Part shown: positions 1-4,852 of the stretch, piece after piece
Layout of the letters: the number at the start of each line of letters is the position of its first letter
Numbering within the stretch: the stretch's first letter is position 1
Assembly: GCA_003450125.1 (NCBI GenBank)
Contig: DMFR01000042.1
Span: 11,157-16,562, forward strand
Source of the DNA: Prolixibacteraceae bacterium
GTDB lineage: Bacteria; Bacteroidota; Bacteroidia; Bacteroidales; Prolixibacteraceae
DNA length: 5,406 nucleotides
Direction of reading: 5' to 3'
The notes under the pieces: model-generated
Told to the model about the DNA's origin: nothing
Seen by the model: only the letters and a program-made list of their open reading frames with translations
Database searches by the model: none
Made by a program: the position numbers and the translations under genes

Positions 1-1055
1 GAAGTATCTGCTAAACCTTGTGGCAGATCAAACTCCGTTTTCAGAATATCATCAACAGCCCTGACAATGAAATTAACCACTGGTTCAGGCGTATACCAGA
101 CCCCTCGGCTTTTACGCAATTTTGGATCGTACTCGGCAAGGAAAGTTTCATAAAAATGAATAATTGGATCGCTGGTTTGTGTACTCTTTCCAAAGTTTTG
201 CAGCAAGGCTTCAACATTTGTTGCCCTGAAAACATCTGCAAGGTTATCAACCGTTGTCTTGATACGTGGGTCAATATCATATCCGGCAACATACTGAAAC
301 AGTTTTCTTAAAAATGGATTGGTTTTTGGAATCAGTTCAGCCGCTTCCTGCCTGCTAAAGTTATTGAGTGACGGATCATGCAACCGGGCAGCAAACATGC
401 CATAAGCAAGCGTTTGGGAATAAATATCGGCAAAATCCTTTGGGGTTAAATCATGAATCAATATTTGCCTGAAAGCTTCATACTGACCTTTCAGCGATGT
501 GTTTTCCTGATTTTCTTCGTCAGAGGTTACTGCTCTTTCAAGAGTATTTTCAAGCAATCGTGCTTTTGCAGCCATCATTTCAGCTAATCGTTTTGCTGAT
601 TTGATAGTTTGTCCAACAAAGGTGCAGAAGTTTTGAACCAGGTTCTCAAATTCTCCAAAGTTATCAGGGAAAGGCTTTACTGAATTACCATCAATTTCGC
701 CAATTCGTATTTCGTGTACTAATTCTCCATTTTGGAAAAATTGAAACCAGAGATAATCAGTGATAATTAGATTGTCAAGTGCTTTTCTGTACCTTGTGAA
801 CTGTTCCTTATAGTTTTTGCTGTTTAAATCTTTGCCAATATCTTTTGCTTCAATATAACCAACTGGGATTTTTCCTTTAGTAATCACGTAGTCCGGGTTT
901 CCGCAATCAGTAACATTGGCAGGTTCGTTGGTAATATCAACACCTCTTACTATGGTTCGAATTAAAGTTTCAAGGTCCCCCCGGTAACTATGCTCACGAG
1001 AAATGCCAGATTTAAAACGATTTTTTAGAATTTCAATATACTCTTGTGTGGTCAT
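1..1055 (-). CDS. Single-chain restriction-modification enzyme (type IIG / type ISP-like), N-terminal part, cut by window edge
   Basis: The frame stays open from an ATG at 1055-1053 to the window edge (351 codons, no stop), so only the N-terminal third or so is visible. Residues 54-72 carry a PD-(D/E)XK nuclease signature: Asp55 in 'GNPDYVI', then Glu69 and Lys71 in 'GYIEAKD', the Mrr-like arrangement used to cut DNA. A mainly helical linker follows. 'VWYTPEPVVNFIVR' at about 319-332 is the conserved entry to an N6-adenine methyltransferase domain; the SAM and NPPY motifs would lie beyond the edge. In LlaGI-type ISP enzymes a helicase sits between nuclease and methyltransferase; here the roughly 245-residue gap has no Walker motifs, so a helicase-less IIG-like enzyme fits better. 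ATG 1055 is the only good start: an in-frame TAA lies upstream at 1106-1104 with no ATG between. The gene is separated from the upstream operon by an inverted repeat and probably has its own promoter. Confidence 0.9.
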   Translation of the reverse strand, partial: MTTQEYIEILKNRFKSGISREHSYRGDLETLIRTIVRGVDITNEPANVTDCGNPDYVITKGKIPVGYIEAKDIGKDLNSKNYKEQFTRYRKALDNLIITDYLWFQFFQNGELVHEIRIGEIDGNSVKPFPDNFGEFENLVQNFCTFVGQTIKSAKRLAEMMAAKARLLENTLERAVTSDEENQENTSLKGQYEAFRQILIHDLTPKDFADIYSQTLAYGMFAARLHDPSLNNFSRQEAAELIPKTNPFLRKLFQYVAGYDIDPRIKTTVDNLADVFRATNVEALLQNFGKSTQTSDPIIHFYETFLAEYDPKLRKSRGVWYTPEPVVNFIVRAVDDILKTEFDLPQGLADT

Positions 1056-1156
1056 ATTAGCTTGGTGTCGATAGTAAGTTTTTTCTGCTGCTAAAAATAA
1101 CAATTAACTTTTAATAGCAATCATGAATACTTACTATAACGACACATAGCTAATAT
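1054..1156. repeat. Imperfect inverted repeat enclosing the start and promoter region of the restriction-modification gene
   Basis: The left arm (1054-1079) and the reverse complement of the right arm (1156-1129) match at 24 of 26 positions, with two extra bases in the right arm (1138-1139). The shared blocks are ATATTAGCT, GTGTCG and ATAGTAAGT. The 49 bases between the arms (1080-1128) are strongly A/T-rich. The left arm includes the first two bases read of the start codon at 1055-1053. The arrangement could be an invertible promoter segment, the ends of a tiny inverted-repeat element, or a large operator. No target-site duplication is visible beside the arms and no recombinase gene is in the window. 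The two-base difference between arms argues somewhat against a site-specific inversion system, whose arms are usually identical. Confidence 0.75.
1092..1120 (-). promoter_or_regulatory. Candidate Bacteroidota-type promoter of the restriction-modification gene
   Basis: Read on the minus strand, TATTTTTA at 1099-1092 matches the Bacteroidota -7 box TAnnTTTG at all but the last base. A TTG at 1120-1118 lies 18 bases upstream, close to the 19-21 base spacing known for this promoter type. Both boxes lie wholly between the arms of the inverted repeat, about 37 bases before the ATG at 1055. In A/T-rich DNA such a match can occur by chance. Confidence 0.3.
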
Positions 1157-1170
1157 AAAGGTAAAATGAA

Positions 1171-1187
1171 GTCTCCCAGCGGGAAAC
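1171..1187 (-). terminator. Possible terminator hairpin of the small-gene operon
   Basis: Directly after the TGA at 1190-1188, the minus-strand RNA can form a 7-bp stem (GUUUCCC with GGGAGAC) around a GCU loop. The third pair is G-U on this strand but would be a C-A mismatch on the plus strand, which supports a minus-strand function. The U tract that follows (UUCAUUUUACC) is broken, so it may be a weak terminator or only a 3'-end stabilising hairpin. The position fits the end of the operon, before the separately promoted restriction-modification gene. Confidence 0.35.
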
Positions 1188-1676
1188 TCATTTTCTTGGG
1201 TTACAGTGTTTATCCAAATAATAATCAATCGTATCCCAGGTAATGCCTATTGTGGCATCGTGGTCTTTGCACATTTCATGCAGGGCAATAGAAAATTTAT
1301 TGCGGTCATAGAATGCAGGGGACATATACCCTTCATGCACTATTGCTCGCTGTTCAAAGTCATCCACACTCCATACGATACTCATTTGTTTGGGATACTC
1401 CCCCGAATCATCTAAAAGAGGATCATCGGCGGGTTTATTAGTCCAGATTATTCCTTGATTCCCGGTCCCGTGGAGCTCAATTGTCTCTTGGTTCCAGTTT
1501 TCATTAGGAGAAAGGTATTCTTCCGGTTCCGGCAGTGCCTCCCTTAGGATTCCCCGGTAGTGATTCCATAACTTTTGTACATCACCACCTTTTAAAATCC
1601 CTATAACTTCATCCTTAGTGGCTTCTCTTGGTAAATGAAGCCTCTGCCATTTGCTCATTTTTACATCTACGAACAT
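1188..1676 (-). CDS. Two-module phage-type hypothetical protein, paralogue of the upstream 81-residue protein
   Basis: This is a 162-residue protein of unknown function, and the last gene of the operon. Residues 1-81 align without gaps to the whole of the upstream 81-residue protein, with 32 identical positions including 'VDVK', 'WQR', 'LP', 'EAL', 'YL.P.EN' and 'T.EL'. Residues from about 96 to 158 form a second module: 'SIVWSVDDFEQRA', then 'YDRNKFSIALHEM', then 'HDATIGITWDTIDYYL'. I recognise that second pattern from uncharacterised phage and mobile-element proteins, where it occurs as a protein or domain of its own. The protein therefore looks like a fusion of a duplicated N-terminal module with a common phage module. 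No signal peptide or membrane segment is evident, so it is probably cytoplasmic. It starts 27 bases after the stop of its paralogue. No catalytic motif can be named. Confidence 0.8.
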   Translation of the reverse strand: MFVDVKMSKWQRLHLPREATKDEVIGILKGGDVQKLWNHYRGILREALPEPEEYLSPNENWNQETIELHGTGNQGIIWTNKPADDPLLDDSGEYPKQMSIVWSVDDFEQRAIVHEGYMSPAFYDRNKFSIALHEMCKDHDATIGITWDTIDYYLDKHCNPRK

Positions 1677-1703
1677 GATCGTTAGTTTTAAGGGTTTGTA
1701 ACA

Positions 1704-1949
1704 TCAGGTATTAACCCAAAATGGATCATCTCCTGTTTCAAGGAATAGTTCAACAGTAGCCTTTCCCTCATTTTCTTCAGGGGTAAGGTAATGCTCTGTC
1801 TCAGCCAAAGCTTCAAAAGAAACATCTTCAAAGTGATCCCATAAACTGCTGATATGCTCTTGCTCAAGTACTTTAATTACCACTTTTCGATCTGCATCAT
1901 CCGGCAGGGATATCCGCTGCCAGGTTGTTACTTTTACATCTACGTGCAT
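1704..1949 (-). CDS. Small phage-type hypothetical protein (81 residues), stand-alone copy of the duplicated module
   Basis: This 81-residue acidic protein of unknown function consists of a single module beginning 'MHVDVKVTTWQR' and ending in a 'TPEEN-G-ATVEL...FWVN' segment. That last segment is a motif I associate with small uncharacterised phage and conjugative-element proteins. It is paralogous to residues 1-81 of the next gene (32 of 81 identical, no gaps), and 13 bases of DNA near the two starts are identical (TTTTACATCTACG at 1932-1944 and 1659-1671). This points to a tandem duplication that has since diverged. It begins 24 bases after the stop of the preceding gene, one of the few real gaps in this operon. 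The ATG at 1949 lies in an A/T-rich context with no Shine-Dalgarno motif. Confidence 0.75.
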   Translation of the reverse strand: MHVDVKVTTWQRISLPDDADRKVVIKVLEQEHISSLWDHFEDVSFEALAETEHYLTPEENEGKATVELFLETGDDPFWVNT

Positions 1950-1973
1950 AATAAATTGATTTAGAATTGTTTT

Positions 1974-2351
1974 TTAGATCACACCTACATGTCGTCCCCA
2001 AGCTCTCATTTGGGTGTCATCAACCCATTTGATTGTAAATAGGGTAGCAACATCAGTCAGGCAGTCTACATCTCCACCCTCTAAGTCCGTACCTACGATA
2101 AGGGCTTTACCCAGAATAGGATAACTCCAACCAGGGAACATGAACCCGGCAAGTTTCTCATCATAGCCCACGTTCATCCAGGCTTCTTCATCGCAGTACA
2201 ACCCATCCCTGTTAGGGTAATTAATGGGTACTTCTACCGTAGTGCAGTCCAGAATTCTGTAAATCTCCGGCAGAGTTCTATCATCGGCATCCGCTTTAAG
2301 GTCAAGCACTGAAATTGTCAATGCGTGCGGGTCTATTAGAATTGTCTTCAT
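1974..2351 (-). CDS. DUF3846-like phage/plasmid protein
   Basis: This is a 125-residue cytoplasmic protein of unknown function. The order of motifs resembles the DUF3846-type proteins of phages and plasmids: 'ILIDPHALTI' at 4-13, 'IYRILDCTTVEV' at 30-41, 'GLYCDEEAW' at 50-58, and 'GKALIVGTDLEGGDVD' at 81-96. The last block is the most characteristic (consensus like GxALVxGxDxEG). The C-terminal strand 'TLFTIKWVDD' (about 104-113) also fits. The start is fixed by a 4-base ATGA overlap with the end of the upstream gene (ATG 2351-2349, upstream TGA 2350-2348), so translation is probably coupled. The family assignment is by eye and moderately sure; that the gene is real is well supported. Confidence 0.8.
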   Translation of the reverse strand: MKTILIDPHALTISVLDLKADADDRTLPEIYRILDCTTVEVPINYPNRDGLYCDEEAWMNVGYDEKLAGFMFPGWSYPILGKALIVGTDLEGGDVDCLTDVATLFTIKWVDDTQMRAWGRHVGVI

Positions 2352-2680
2352 ACTTTGTTTTGTTTGTTATACCATTTAATAAACTCTACACACGCCAACC
2401 ATGTAGCTTCAATCTTGGTGTCCGTAATTTTGAATATCCTAAAGCCATCGAATTTTTTGTTGTAGATTTCGCATTGGCTTAGTCCCATTGCTACAACTGT
2501 CCAGCAATCATTGAACTTTGTGGCTTCAATCTTTTCTACAACTGGCATCAACCAAAGCCAATCAGCATCATAACCCAGAAATAGTTTACTATCTCTCTTT
2601 AAATCATGCTCCAAGACTTCGGGTTCCTCGCTCATAAACCGGGCAATAAGTATATTGCCATTATCTACAAACTTGCTCAT
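2348..2680 (-). CDS. Conserved phage-type hypothetical protein (110 residues, 'EFIKWYN' tail)
   Basis: No function is known to me. Recognisable segments are 'NILIARFM' at 9-16, 'DADWLWLMPVVEKIEA' at about 38-53, and the C-terminal 'KIEATWLACVEFIKWYNKQNK'-type tail. I recognise this order (LIAxFM, then DWxWLMPVVEKIE, then KIEAxxxAxVEFIKWYN) from many short proteins in Bacteroidota phages, prophages and mobile elements. The protein is soluble, and the last 20 or so residues probably form an amphipathic helix. It overlaps the upstream small gene by ATGA (ATG 2680-2678, TGA 2679-2677) and the downstream gene by ATGA at 2351-2348, so it sits in the most tightly coupled part of the operon. Confidence 0.85.
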   Translation of the reverse strand: MSKFVDNGNILIARFMSEEPEVLEHDLKRDSKLFLGYDADWLWLMPVVEKIEATKFNDCWTVVAMGLSQCEIYNKKFDGFRIFKITDTKIEATWLACVEFIKWYNKQNKV

Positions 2681-2835
2681 GGCAAAGGGTCAAAATCTGG
2701 TTCACATTCTTCTACCTCAAACTCATCAGGGGCAGGATCGCTGTCTAAATCCGCAGCATGTGTGGCATCCCTCCAGGCATCATCTTCATTCTCCCCATAC
2801 CCGGTTAAAATCACTGTAAACGTGTATTTATTCAT
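2677..2835 (-). CDS. Very small, highly acidic hypothetical protein (52 residues)
   Basis: A 53-codon frame (including the TGA) fills exactly the space between its neighbours: ATG 2835-2833 shares one base with the upstream TAA (2837-2835), and TGA 2679-2677 overlaps the next ATG. That fit on both sides is the main reason to call it. The product begins 'MNKYTFTVILTGYGENEDDAW', resembling small phage proteins with a beta strand followed by a 'GxGxxxDxAWxDA' helix. Residues 29-52 are dominated by Asp, Glu and Pro. Overall there are 16 acidic residues against two Lys/Arg, giving a strong negative charge. Such charge occurs in DNA-mimic inhibitors, but nothing here shows that role. Function unknown. 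Confidence 0.7.
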   Translation of the reverse strand: MNKYTFTVILTGYGENEDDAWRDATHAADLDSDPAPDEFEVEECEPDFDPLP

Positions 2836-3116
2836 TAGTTATAGCGTATAAAGTATTCAATGGATGACTGTACCAAAATCAAATGTCTTTTGGTTTTGTA
2901 ATAATTGTATGGATTGAACCAATACAAATCCTTCAGGGGTCTTTCTGTAAGCATCAGATCATAGGCTAAATCCGGTAGGTGTTCCCGGACAAGGCGGTTG
3001 ATCTTCATCTTATCTGCTCTTGTCATATCTTTCATGTACTTCTCCAATGTTCGGATTCCAGTACCTACACAGGTACACTCCAAACTGAGGCTTCTTACTC
3101 TGGCTGGTGTTTTCAT
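2835..3116 (-). CDS. Basic phage-type hypothetical protein (93 residues)
   Basis: Function unknown. The protein is rich in Lys and Arg and mostly helical in the middle ('TLEKYMKDMTRADKMKINRLVREHLPDL' region, about 23-50). Its C-terminal segment is rich in aromatic residues ('LYWFNPYNYYKT', then 'HLILVQSSIEYFIRYN'). The pattern of a 'TLxKYMK' helix, 'LVxxxLPxL', and a terminal 'HLIxVxSxIEYFIxY' is one I recognise from uncharacterised phage proteins. The basic charge would allow nucleic-acid binding, which is inference only. It overlaps the upstream 59-residue gene by ATGA (ATG 3116-3114) and its TAA shares a base with the ATG of the next gene (TAATG at 2837-2833). Confidence 0.8.
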   Translation of the reverse strand: MKTPARVRSLSLECTCVGTGIRTLEKYMKDMTRADKMKINRLVREHLPDLAYDLMLTERPLKDLYWFNPYNYYKTKRHLILVQSSIEYFIRYN

Positions 3117-3292
3117 TTTAAAAGTTTAGTTAGTTCTTCGTATCTCTTCCTATTCTCAGGAGTAAAGTCATCAAGCGGAATCGCTTCGAGAAGTAGCATC
3201 TCAGCGACCAGGAGAAAGCGAAAATGCTTTAAGAATTGGGCATCATGCCAATCTGCATATTCCTGTCTTTCCTGATCGCTTAGGGGTTTCAT
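3113..3292 (-). CDS. Very small helical hypothetical protein (59 residues)
   Basis: A 60-codon frame (including the stop) from ATG 3292-3290 to TGA 3115-3113 occupies the whole gap between its neighbours, with a TAATG junction upstream and an ATGA junction downstream. The protein is charged and probably all-helical. It begins 'MKPLSDQERQEYADWHDAQF', has a hydrophobic stretch 'FLLVAEMLLLEAIPL' at about 26-40, and ends 'NRKRYEELTKLLK'. The hydrophobic stretch contains a Glu and is too short and polar for a convincing membrane segment; a packed helix is likelier. I do not recognise a family. Confidence rests on the exact fit into a chain of overlapping genes. Confidence 0.7.
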   Translation of the reverse strand: MKPLSDQERQEYADWHDAQFLKHFRFLLVAEMLLLEAIPLDDFTPENRKRYEELTKLLK

Positions 3293-3552
3293 TAGTAAAA
3301 GCTTTTGGTCTCCAATACCAACAGGTTCTTATTTTGTAGTAGATGAACAGCCGTCTCCTGCTCATCAGATAACCACCGCCAATCCATCGAGCCGTCAAAG
3401 GCTTTTAGATTGGGGTTGGTAAAGAATAATCTTCCACAGCCGGGAGCACGAAAAAGATTGCTCCCCGATTTAATCTCATTATATACCTCTAATTCAATAG
3501 GGCTTACAGTGATTTTTCTTCGCTCATTGCGTTTACATCTATTTGTTCTCAT
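3292..3552 (-). CDS. Hypothetical protein with basic N-terminus (86 residues)
   Basis: I do not recognise this protein. The first 13 residues are strongly basic ('MRTNRCKRNERRK'). A helix-forming segment follows ('PIELEVYNEIKSG'), then a glycine/cysteine turn ('APGCGRLFF') and an acidic-aromatic segment ('DGSMDWRWLSDEQE'). Only two cysteines are present (residues 6 and 39), too few for a zinc site within one chain. It has no membrane segment or signal peptide. ATG 3552-3550 overlaps the upstream TGA (3551-3549) as ATGA, and its own TAA (3294-3292) shares a base with the next ATG as TAATG, so both ends are coupled. The basic N-terminus would suit nucleic-acid contact, but that is a guess. Confidence 0.75.
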   Translation of the reverse strand: MRTNRCKRNERRKITVSPIELEVYNEIKSGSNLFRAPGCGRLFFTNPNLKAFDGSMDWRWLSDEQETAVHLLQNKNLLVLETKSFY

Positions 3553-3977
3553 TCTTCCCCTGGTATGTAGATTGTAATAGCCGGTGCGGGATTATCCAGA
3601 TCCATTACCCCCATAGCACAGTCAAGTCTTGCAATACGTATTTCCCTGGTGCTTTCGTGCCAACGTTCGTTTGGCTCCAAGGAATGTTCCATCCCCACTA
3701 TTACGGTAAGTTTGATGAACACTACTCCTGAATCAACTCTCATCCATTTCAGGACAAACTGATTGCAGAGTAACCGAAGTCTGTCACCTTCCGGGAACTG
3801 ATCTTCTGACCCAATAGGTGCTTGCACATACCTCTTATATACTGCCCTTGTAAGGAATACAGGGAATTGAATTCCCAGCTCCTTTGTCACTTCGGGATCT
3901 GCCCGATACTGCTCGCCGTCCAGTAGGGCTTCTTTTCTGGAATAGGCATAGAGCGCTTTAAATCCATTAATTTCCAT
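3549..3977 (-). CDS. DUF6573-like phage/plasmid protein
   Basis: This 142-residue protein has an N-terminal part that resembles the DUF6573-type family of plasmid and phage proteins: 'YSRKEALLDGEQYRAD' at 12-27 followed by 'ELGIQFPVFLTRAVYKRYV' at about 33-51. The family pattern is YSRxxAxxDGxxxD, then a GxxxPVxxTxAVxxxxV segment. After that the usual layout is a downstream region like 'LCNQFVLKWMR' and 'SGVVFIKLTVIV', which may be beta strands. No function is established for the family, to my knowledge. It starts two bases after the stop of the macro-like gene (TAG 3982-3980), so the two are very probably co-transcribed, and it overlaps the next gene as ATGA. The assignment is by eye. Confidence 0.8.
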   Translation of the reverse strand: MEINGFKALYAYSRKEALLDGEQYRADPEVTKELGIQFPVFLTRAVYKRYVQAPIGSEDQFPEGDRLRLLCNQFVLKWMRVDSGVVFIKLTVIVGMEHSLEPNERWHESTREIRIARLDCAMGVMDLDNPAPAITIYIPGEE

Positions 3978-3979
3978 AG

Positions 3980-4585
3980 CTATAGATTTATTAGTATTTC
4001 CCAGAATCTTAGAGGCAGATGAATATTGGGAACATCCATAGCTTCTTTAAATAGAGGCGCTATATCTTTAGGCTCATAGCCTGCCAATCCGCAACCAATT
4101 TCCGTTACAAGGAAAGTTAAATGACTATCCTTCACGCTTTCAATGAAAGTATGTACCCAAGGGAAAATTTCATTTATAGGCAGGGTCTGGATATTGATAT
4201 CCTTTGTAGGTATGGCATAACTGCTGCCAACATAACCCCAACCCATTCCCATCCGTGCTCCAAAGCGTTCATACGCTAACCGGGCAGCTCCCCCGCCGTG
4301 TCTTCCTGCCATGTTAGAGCCGAATACAAATACTTGGGTCTCTTCCAGGGATACAATGTTTTCAGGTGTCACCCTGCTAAGTGGAATGGTAAGCTGTTTT
4401 GGTTTTGGCTTTTTTGCAACTAAGAATAACTTCTGCTCATTGAGCATCTTCACAACTGTTGCCATCTGCCAATGGAGTACATGGCTGGCAGGAATGTGTC
4501 TTTTATATGGACCTACGAAAATGGCTTTCTTGTGTACAGCCATGTCAACGACTTGTCCAATGTCCGTTAAGGGTTTTCCTTGCAT
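3980..4585 (-). CDS. Macro-domain-like phage protein (A1S_2505-type family) with extra N-terminal region
   Basis: In this 201-residue protein, residues from about 83 to 198 resemble a macro-like phage family annotated as 'A1S_2505 family phage non-structural protein'. Visible landmarks are 'VFVFGSN' at 85-91, 'GRHGGGAARLAYERFGA' at 94-110, 'SYAIPTKD' at 122-129, and 'LVTEIGCGLAGYEPKDIAPLF' near 159-179. The glycine-rich loops match the two phosphate-binding loops of macro domains, which bind or hydrolyse ADP-ribose derivatives; whether this protein does so is unknown. Residues 1-80 form a separate part including 'PASHVLHWQMATVVKMLN' (32-49), which I cannot assign. It is the first gene of the ten-gene run and starts 26 bases after the U tract of a structured RNA. 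ATG 4585-4583 lies in A/T-rich sequence with no Shine-Dalgarno motif. Confidence 0.85.
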   Translation of the reverse strand: MQGKPLTDIGQVVDMAVHKKAIFVGPYKRHIPASHVLHWQMATVVKMLNEQKLFLVAKKPKPKQLTIPLSRVTPENIVSLEETQVFVFGSNMAGRHGGGAARLAYERFGARMGMGWGYVGSSYAIPTKDINIQTLPINEIFPWVHTFIESVKDSHLTFLVTEIGCGLAGYEPKDIAPLFKEAMDVPNIHLPLRFWEILINL

Positions 4586-4610
4586 AAATTAAAATTATTT
4601 GTGGTGGTTA

Positions 4611-4683
4611 GAAAAAAATCTGCCTGCAGGACTTATGTATCAAGCCAGGGCTGCAACACTTAGGCGACATGCCCGCAGGCAGA
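4611..4683 (-). terminator. Structured RNA with 9-bp closing helix and U tract (terminator or leader attenuator)
   Basis: On the minus strand, 4683-4675 (UCUGCCUGC) pairs perfectly with 4627-4619 (GCAGGCAGA), directly followed by seven U residues (4618-4612). Inside are two further possible helices: GGGC 4674-4671 with GCCC 4651-4648, and GGCUU 4646-4642 with AAGUC 4634-4630 around a 7-base loop. Together they make a three-way junction. A G/C-rich stem followed by a U run is the mark of intrinsic termination, although the 47 bases enclosed are more than usual. It lies between the tRNA-like gene and the ATG at 4585. No promoter is evident in the remaining 25 bases, so it may act as an attenuator of the downstream operon or as the 3' end of a small RNA. 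Confidence 0.5.
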
Positions 4684-4759
4684 AAGAATTGTTTCTGGTT
4701 AAAACTTAGGGAACTCCCAGATCACCGATTTTACGGTAGTATATAGTTGATAATGCAAC
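4684..4759 (-). other. Spacer between the two structured RNAs
   Basis: No open frame of note. The RNA could form small hairpins: AGUUG 4760-4756 with CAACU 4749-4745 (6-base loop), and GGGA with UCCC in the short palindrome at 4712-4721. Neither is followed by a U tract. The outer hairpin would compete with the 3' end of the tRNA-like gene for base 4760. Confidence 0.35.
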
Positions 4760-4845
4760 TGCCCCGGATGAAGGGGTCGAACCTTCACAGAATCAAAGAT
4801 GGGTATAGAAGATTCTTAGCCCTGCCAGTTAAGGGCAACCGGGAG
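4760..4845 (-). tRNA. tRNA-like gene with abnormal anticodon arm, possibly tRNA-Arg(UCU) or a degenerate tRNA
   Basis: Read on the minus strand, the segment has most tRNA landmarks. The acceptor helix UCCCGG (4844-4839) pairs with CCGGGG (4767-4762), with one G-U pair. U8 is at 4838. The D arm is GCCC/GGGC (4836-4833 and 4822-4819) with a GG in its 10-base loop. The T arm GAAGG-UUCGACC-CCUUC (4786-4770) is perfect. The anticodon arm is odd: AGAAUC (4816-4811) pairs with GAUUCU (4794-4789) around 16 bases instead of enclosing a normal 7-base loop. CUUCUAU (4811-4805) looks like an Arg(UCU) anticodon loop followed by about 11 extra bases. The variable region is short and two bases (4769-4768) are extra before the acceptor 3' strand. 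It starts seven bases after a gene stop. It may be a phage tRNA, a decayed tRNA or a tRNA mimic. No CCA is encoded after A4760. Confidence 0.4.
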
Positions 4846-4852
4846 GTATTAA

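Noticed and set aside
18..311. Open frame of 97 codons on the plus strand, and an 83-codon minus frame at 41-292
   Set aside because: Both lie inside the restriction-modification gene in other frames; the real frame has clear nuclease and methyltransferase motifs across the same bases.
1054..1156. Integron attC site
   Set aside because: The imperfect palindrome has a suitable size, but the outer arms lack the RYYYAAC and GTTRRRY core boxes in the required positions, and no integrase is present.
2979..3275. Plus-strand frames here and at 1206-1415, 2606-2851, 3543-3731, 4311-4592 and 4953-5168
   Set aside because: Each lies opposite a well-supported minus-strand gene or gene pair, has low-complexity or odd composition, and shows no recognisable motif.
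4619..4683. Second tRNA gene
   Set aside because: The closing helix and a 5-bp stem with 7-base loop are tRNA-like, but there is no T arm with UUC, no U33 in the loop, and the total length is only 65 bases.
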